Origin: Micrococcales bacterium UBA2465
GTDB lineage: Bacteria > Actinomycetota > Actinomycetes > Actinomycetales > Microbacteriaceae
Assembly: GCA_002342255.1 (NCBI GenBank)
Contig: DDPP01000001.1
Coordinates: forward strand, 10,233-27,822
Direction of reading: 5' to 3'
DNA length: 17,590 nucleotides
Shown: positions 14,722-17,590 of the stretch, piece by piece
Position numbering within the stretch: the first letter of the stretch is position 1
Layout: each line of letters starts with the position of its first letter
Notes under the pieces: model-generated
The model's database searches: none
Told to the model about the DNA's origin: nothing
Seen by the model: only the letters and a program-made list of their open reading frames with translations
Made by a program: the position numbers and the translations under genes

Positions 14722-15945
14722 ATGTCAGAAAACAAAAAGCATTACAACACACAGTTCTTAGGGCAACAGGTGAATTTACCTGCTCCAGCAGTAAGCAAGG
14801 AACAACCAAAGCAAAAAACAACTACCAACTTAGCGCTGCTGATTGCCGCAGTTTTAGGGCCAGTAATCGGAGCAGGTTTTGGTGCTTACGCGGTGACTGG
14901 AAATTTGCCGAGTTTTGGTTCAACCGAACAAATAGTTGTCAACAACAATGCAGATGTAAACTGGGTCACCGCTGCTGCCGCTAAAGCTTTACCATCAGTG
15001 GTCACCTTGTCTGTCTCTGGTCCAAATGATGCGGGAACTGGATCAGGTGTCGTTCTGAGTAAAGATGGATACATTTTGACCAATGCCCACGTGGTAACAC
15101 TTGATGGGGCAACCAGTGATGTTGTGATTGAAGTAAAGACAAGCGCTGACAAAATCTACCGAGCCACAGTTGTTGGCACAGATCCGACTAATGACTTGGC
15201 AGTTATCAAGGCTGCGGGTTCTGGTTTTACGACGATTGATTTTGCTGACAGTGCCAACATAAATGTTGGTGATTATGCTGCGGCAATTGGAGCGCCACTT
15301 GGCTACGATGCCAGTGTTACAGCTGGAGTAGTTTCATCTATGCACCGCACCATTCAGGTGGCTTCGGCTGCAGTTCCCAAAGATGGCGGTTCAAGTCTGC
15401 AACTTTGGAATACCGGAAGCGATAAAGCACCGGTGAATCTCGATGTGATTCAAACCGACGCCGCGATCAACCCCGGTAACTCCGGTGGTGCACTGGTGAA
15501 TGACAAGGGTCAGCTAATTGGTATAAACGTAGCGATAGCAACTGCAACTTCTACCTCCACTCAAGCTGGAAGCATTGGTGTTGGTTTCGCGATTCCTTCA
15601 AATACTGCAAAGCGCGTTTCAGATCAAATTATAAAAAACGGTAAAGTAAGCCACGGCTTGCTTGGCGCTTTAGTTACCGACGCCAAAAATTCAGATGCGG
15701 CTGCATCTTTCTCAGTCGGTGCCAAAATTAAAGAATTGACGCCGGGTGGACCTGCGGAGAAAGCTGGATTCAAGGTTGGCGATGTGATTATCGCCTGCGA
15801 TGGGGTACTAATTGATAGTTCTTCAAAGCTAACCGCTGCCATTCGCTCTAAATCTGCTTTTAGCAAGGTTGAGATAGATGTTAAGCGGGGTAACAAAACC
15901 TTAACTATTAGTGCTACCTTAGGTGATGCTGACGCAGGGAATTAG
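14722..15945 (+). CDS. HtrA/DegP-like serine protease with PDZ domain
   Basis: This 407-residue membrane-anchored protease is expected to work in envelope protein quality control. A cytoplasmic N-terminus (1-35) is followed by one membrane helix (about 36-58). A trypsin-like domain follows with the triad His123 (TNAHVV), Asp158 (TNDLAVI) and Ser254 (GNSGGALV). The oxyanion and substrate region around DAAINPGNSGG is intact. A single C-terminal PDZ domain spans about 311-400 (GGPAEKAGFKVGDVI). Layout and length match actinobacterial PepD/HtrA-type proteins. The ATG has an AAGGAAG ribosome site eight bases upstream. A 16-bp palindrome 48 bases upstream is a candidate operator. The malic enzyme gene follows after 34 bases but seems to have its own promoter. 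Confidence 0.95.
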   Translation: MSENKKHYNTQFLGQQVNLPAPAVSKEQPKQKTTTNLALLIAAVLGPVIGAGFGAYAVTGNLPSFGSTEQIVVNNNADVNWVTAAAAKALPSVVTLSVSGPNDAGTGSGVVLSKDGYILTNAHVVTLDGATSDVVIEVKTSADKIYRATVVGTDPTNDLAVIKAAGSGFTTIDFADSANINVGDYAAAIGAPLGYDASVTAGVVSSMHRTIQVASAAVPKDGGSSLQLWNTGSDKAPVNLDVIQTDAAINPGNSGGALVNDKGQLIGINVAIATATSTSTQAGSIGVGFAIPSNTAKRVSDQIIKNGKVSHGLLGALVTDAKNSDAAASFSVGAKIKELTPGGPAEKAGFKVGDVIIACDGVLIDSSSKLTAAIRSKSAFSKVEIDVKRGNKTLTISATLGDADAGN

Positions 15946-15973
15946 TTGAACTGTTGTCTATGTGTGGCAGACT
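15946..15973 (+). promoter_or_regulatory. Candidate promoter of the malic enzyme gene
   Basis: TTGAAC (15946-15951) and CAGACT (15968-15973) are separated by 16 bases, and the -10 ends six bases before the ATG at 15980. This would again give a leaderless message. The -10 departs from TANNNT at its first base. The -35 hexamer begins directly after the HtrA stop codon. Confidence 0.35.
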
Positions 15974-15979
15974 TGACCT

Positions 15980-17368
15980 ATGTCTAACGCCCCATCAGTC
16001 CAGTATTCGATAACCATTCGACTTGAGGCACCGGCTAAGCCGACTGCGGTAAGCGAGCTCACCTCAAACATTGAAATGCTCGGTGGCTCGGTAACTGCTG
16101 TTGACGTTAATTTTTCAGATGCAGAACGTGTGCGAGTAGACCTAACCTGTGCTTGCAAAAATTCAGATCACGCCAAAGAGCTGGTTGAGAATTTGAAGAA
16201 GCTAGAAGGGGTGGTTGTCGGTAAAGTTTCCGACCGAACTTTCCTAGCTCACCTTGGTGGAAAACTGACCATTGAGTCAAAGTTGCCAATCCGTAACCGT
16301 GATGATCTTTCACTTATTTACACACCTGGTGTAGCCCGCATTTGTGAAGCTATTGCAGCTGACCCGTCAGATGCCAGAAGGTTGACCATCAAGCGAAACA
16401 CAATTGCAGTTGTCAGCGACGGTTCAGCAGTTTTAGGTTTAGGAAACATCGGCCCGTTAGCAGCTTTGCCAGTGATGGAAGGTAAAGCTGCACTTTTCAA
16501 AAGATTTGCAAATATCGATGCCTTTCCCATCTGTCTTGACACTCAAGACACCGATGAGATTGTCAGGACAGTAAAAGCGATAGCCCCAGTATTTGCTGGC
16601 ATCAACCTTGAAGATATTTCGGCACCAAGATGTTTTGAGATTGAACAGCGACTGCGAGCTGAGTTAGATATACCGGTTTTCCATGACGATCAGCACGGCA
16701 CCGCAATTGTTTGTTTAGCCGCTCTTACCAATGCATTAAAAGTTGTTGGCAAGGAACTTTCTGAGGTTAGCCTGGTGATGAGTGGTGCTGGAGCTGCCGG
16801 CACTGCAGTTTTGAAATTACTTTTCGCAGCTGGTTTGAAAAATGCAACCATTGCTGACCAGCATGGAGTTATCTATGCCGGTCGTCCAGATATTCAAGCT
16901 GATTCAAACTTGGCTTGGATTGCAGCAAACACTAATCAGGCTGGCAAGCAAGGCAGTTTGAAGGAAGCGCTGGTTGGAGCAGATGTCTTCATTGGTGTTT
17001 CTGCTGGAAATATTCTTGAGGCAGATGACATTGCCAAGATGGCGAATAAGTCAATTGTGTTTGCTTTGGCTAATCCCAACCCAGAAATTGATCCGGCTCA
17101 GGCAGCTAAGTATGCGGCTGTTGTTGCCACCGGTAGAAGTGACTTCCCAAACCAGATTAACAATGTTTTAGCTTTCCCTGGGGTGTTCCGAGGATTGCTT
17201 GATGCTGGAGCAACAGAAATAACGGAATCAAAACTTCTAGCCGCAGCCAATGCCTTGGCTAAGTGTGTCGAACCTGCACAGTTGAATGCTTCATACATCG
17301 TTCCATCGGTGTTTCACCCAGATGTTGCTCAGCGCGTAGCTGATGCAGTAAGACTGGCTAGAGGCTAA
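15980..17368 (+). CDS. NAD-dependent malic enzyme with N-terminal ACT domain
   Basis: The 462-residue cytosolic enzyme would convert malate to pyruvate and CO2, linking the TCA cycle to pyruvate. An ACT-like regulatory domain occupies about 7-85 ([10 protein letters not shown] ... [11 protein letters not shown]), suggesting control by a small ligand. The catalytic part follows: Tyr114 in YTPGVAR, Lys169 in MEGKA, the metal ligands E211 and D212 in NLEDI, and D236/D237 in FHDDQHG. The nucleotide loop is GAGAAG (269-274) with Asp293 at the end of the second strand. This fits NAD better than NADP use, but cofactor choice is inference. Length is usual for actinobacterial ACT-type malic enzymes. 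No Shine-Dalgarno sequence precedes the ATG; a -10-like box lies at leaderless spacing. The DUF3039 gene begins one base after the stop. Confidence 0.95.
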   Translation: MSNAPSVQYSITIRLEAPAKPTAVSELTSNIEMLGGSVTAVDVNFSDAERVRVDLTCACKNSDHAKELVENLKKLEGVVVGKVSDRTFLAHLGGKLTIESKLPIRNRDDLSLIYTPGVARICEAIAADPSDARRLTIKRNTIAVVSDGSAVLGLGNIGPLAALPVMEGKAALFKRFANIDAFPICLDTQDTDEIVRTVKAIAPVFAGINLEDISAPRCFEIEQRLRAELDIPVFHDDQHGTAIVCLAALTNALKVVGKELSEVSLVMSGAGAAGTAVLKLLFAAGLKNATIADQHGVIYAGRPDIQADSNLAWIAANTNQAGKQGSLKEALVGADVFIGVSAGNILEADDIAKMANKSIVFALANPNPEIDPAQAAKYAAVVATGRSDFPNQINNVLAFPGVFRGLLDAGATEITESKLLAAANALAKCVEPAQLNASYIVPSVFHPDVAQRVADAVRLARG

Positions 17369-17369
17369 C

Positions 17370-17590
17370 TTGGATAATTCGTCTCAGCCCAAAGTTGTCA
17401 GTGAAACTCAATCTCAAAACATTGAGCCAGGTGATCATGAGAGATATGCCCATTATGTTCGCAAAGACAAAGTGGTCGAATCTGCTGTAATGGGAACTCC
17501 GGTTGTAGCGCTATGCGGCAAAGTTTGGATTCCAAATCGCGACCCAGAGAAGTTCCCCGTCTGCCCTGAATGTAAAGAGATATTTGACCT
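17370..17590 (+). CDS. DUF3039 family small zinc-ribbon-like protein (3' partial)
   Basis: An open frame runs from TTG at 17370 to the window end (73 codons plus two bases), so the C-terminus is missing. The translation carries the DUF3039 hallmarks: GDHERYAHYVRK, then ESAVMGTPVVALCGKVW and DPEKFPVCPECKEIF, with three cysteines in a likely zinc-binding arrangement. The family is actinobacterial and of unknown function. The TTG start lies one base after the malic enzyme stop, and GAGG (17361-17364) within the end of that gene is a suitable ribosome site. The two genes are therefore probably translationally linked. Confidence 0.88.
   Translation, partial: MDNSSQPKVVSETQSQNIEPGDHERYAHYVRKDKVVESAVMGTPVVALCGKVWIPNRDPEKFPVCPECKEIFD

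Noticed and set aside
1..17590. Mobile elements, CRISPR arrays, phage genes or defence systems
   Set aside because: No transposase, integrase, direct repeat array, terminal inverted repeats or compositional break was seen. Every region is accounted for by core-type genes.

Overview
The window looks like a stretch of chromosomal core from a low-to-mid GC actinobacterium (G+C judged by eye in the mid-to-upper 40s percent). Actinobacterial marker families set the assignment: DUF3107, DUF3039, a DUF2342 'zinc-dependent metalloprotease', a UPF0182 protein, an ACT-domain malic enzyme, a UvrD2-like helicase beside a NudC-type Nudix enzyme, and TANNNT-type -10 boxes placed just before start codons. 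Low GC, very tight packing and trimmed genes suggest a streamlined Microbacteriaceae such as the aquatic Rhodoluna/Aquiluna (Luna) lineage. That placement is inference from gene content and was not checked by any search.

Layout. (1) 2-4492: a partial PHP-domain phosphoesterase (+) meets a DEAD-box RNA helicase (-) at a shared stop. A divergent ferritin-like gene (+) then converges on a leftward cluster of an APH-fold protein, DUF3107 and a small three-helix membrane protein. (2) 4569-7189: a rightward pair, NAD(+) diphosphatase and a short UvrD2-like helicase. (3) 7173-9606: a leftward pair, a DUF2342 metalloprotease-like protein and an E1/ThiF-like protein. (4) 9723-13660: a divergent rightward pair, a membrane-anchored PDZ-Lon (Ser-Lys) protease and a UPF0182 membrane protein. 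(5) 13689-14633: initiator tRNA-fMet with a strong intrinsic terminator, then a small secreted-type protein. (6) 14722-17590: an HtrA-like serine protease, an ACT-domain malic enzyme and the start of a DUF3039 zinc-ribbon protein.

From memory, the order of blocks 1-4 parallels the Mycobacterium tuberculosis Rv3193c-Rv3211 region (UPF0182, PDZ, DUF2342, uvrD2, nudC, adnAB, DUF3107, ferritin-like, rhlE). The two AdnAB helicase-nuclease genes expected between nudC and DUF3107 are absent. The genes cover RNA metabolism, DNA repair, nucleotide clean-up, envelope proteolysis and central carbon flux.

No stretch over 300 bases lacks a gene. The longest protein-free interval (13661-13859) holds the tRNA and its terminator. 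I see no mobile element, CRISPR array, phage gene or recent transfer. The points most worth a second look are an APH-fold protein without catalytic residues, an E1-like protein with a degraded nucleotide loop, a UvrD2 lacking its C-terminal domains, a recurrent leaderless-promoter signature, and the uncharacterised metalloprotease/E1-like/PDZ-Lon/UPF0182 module.
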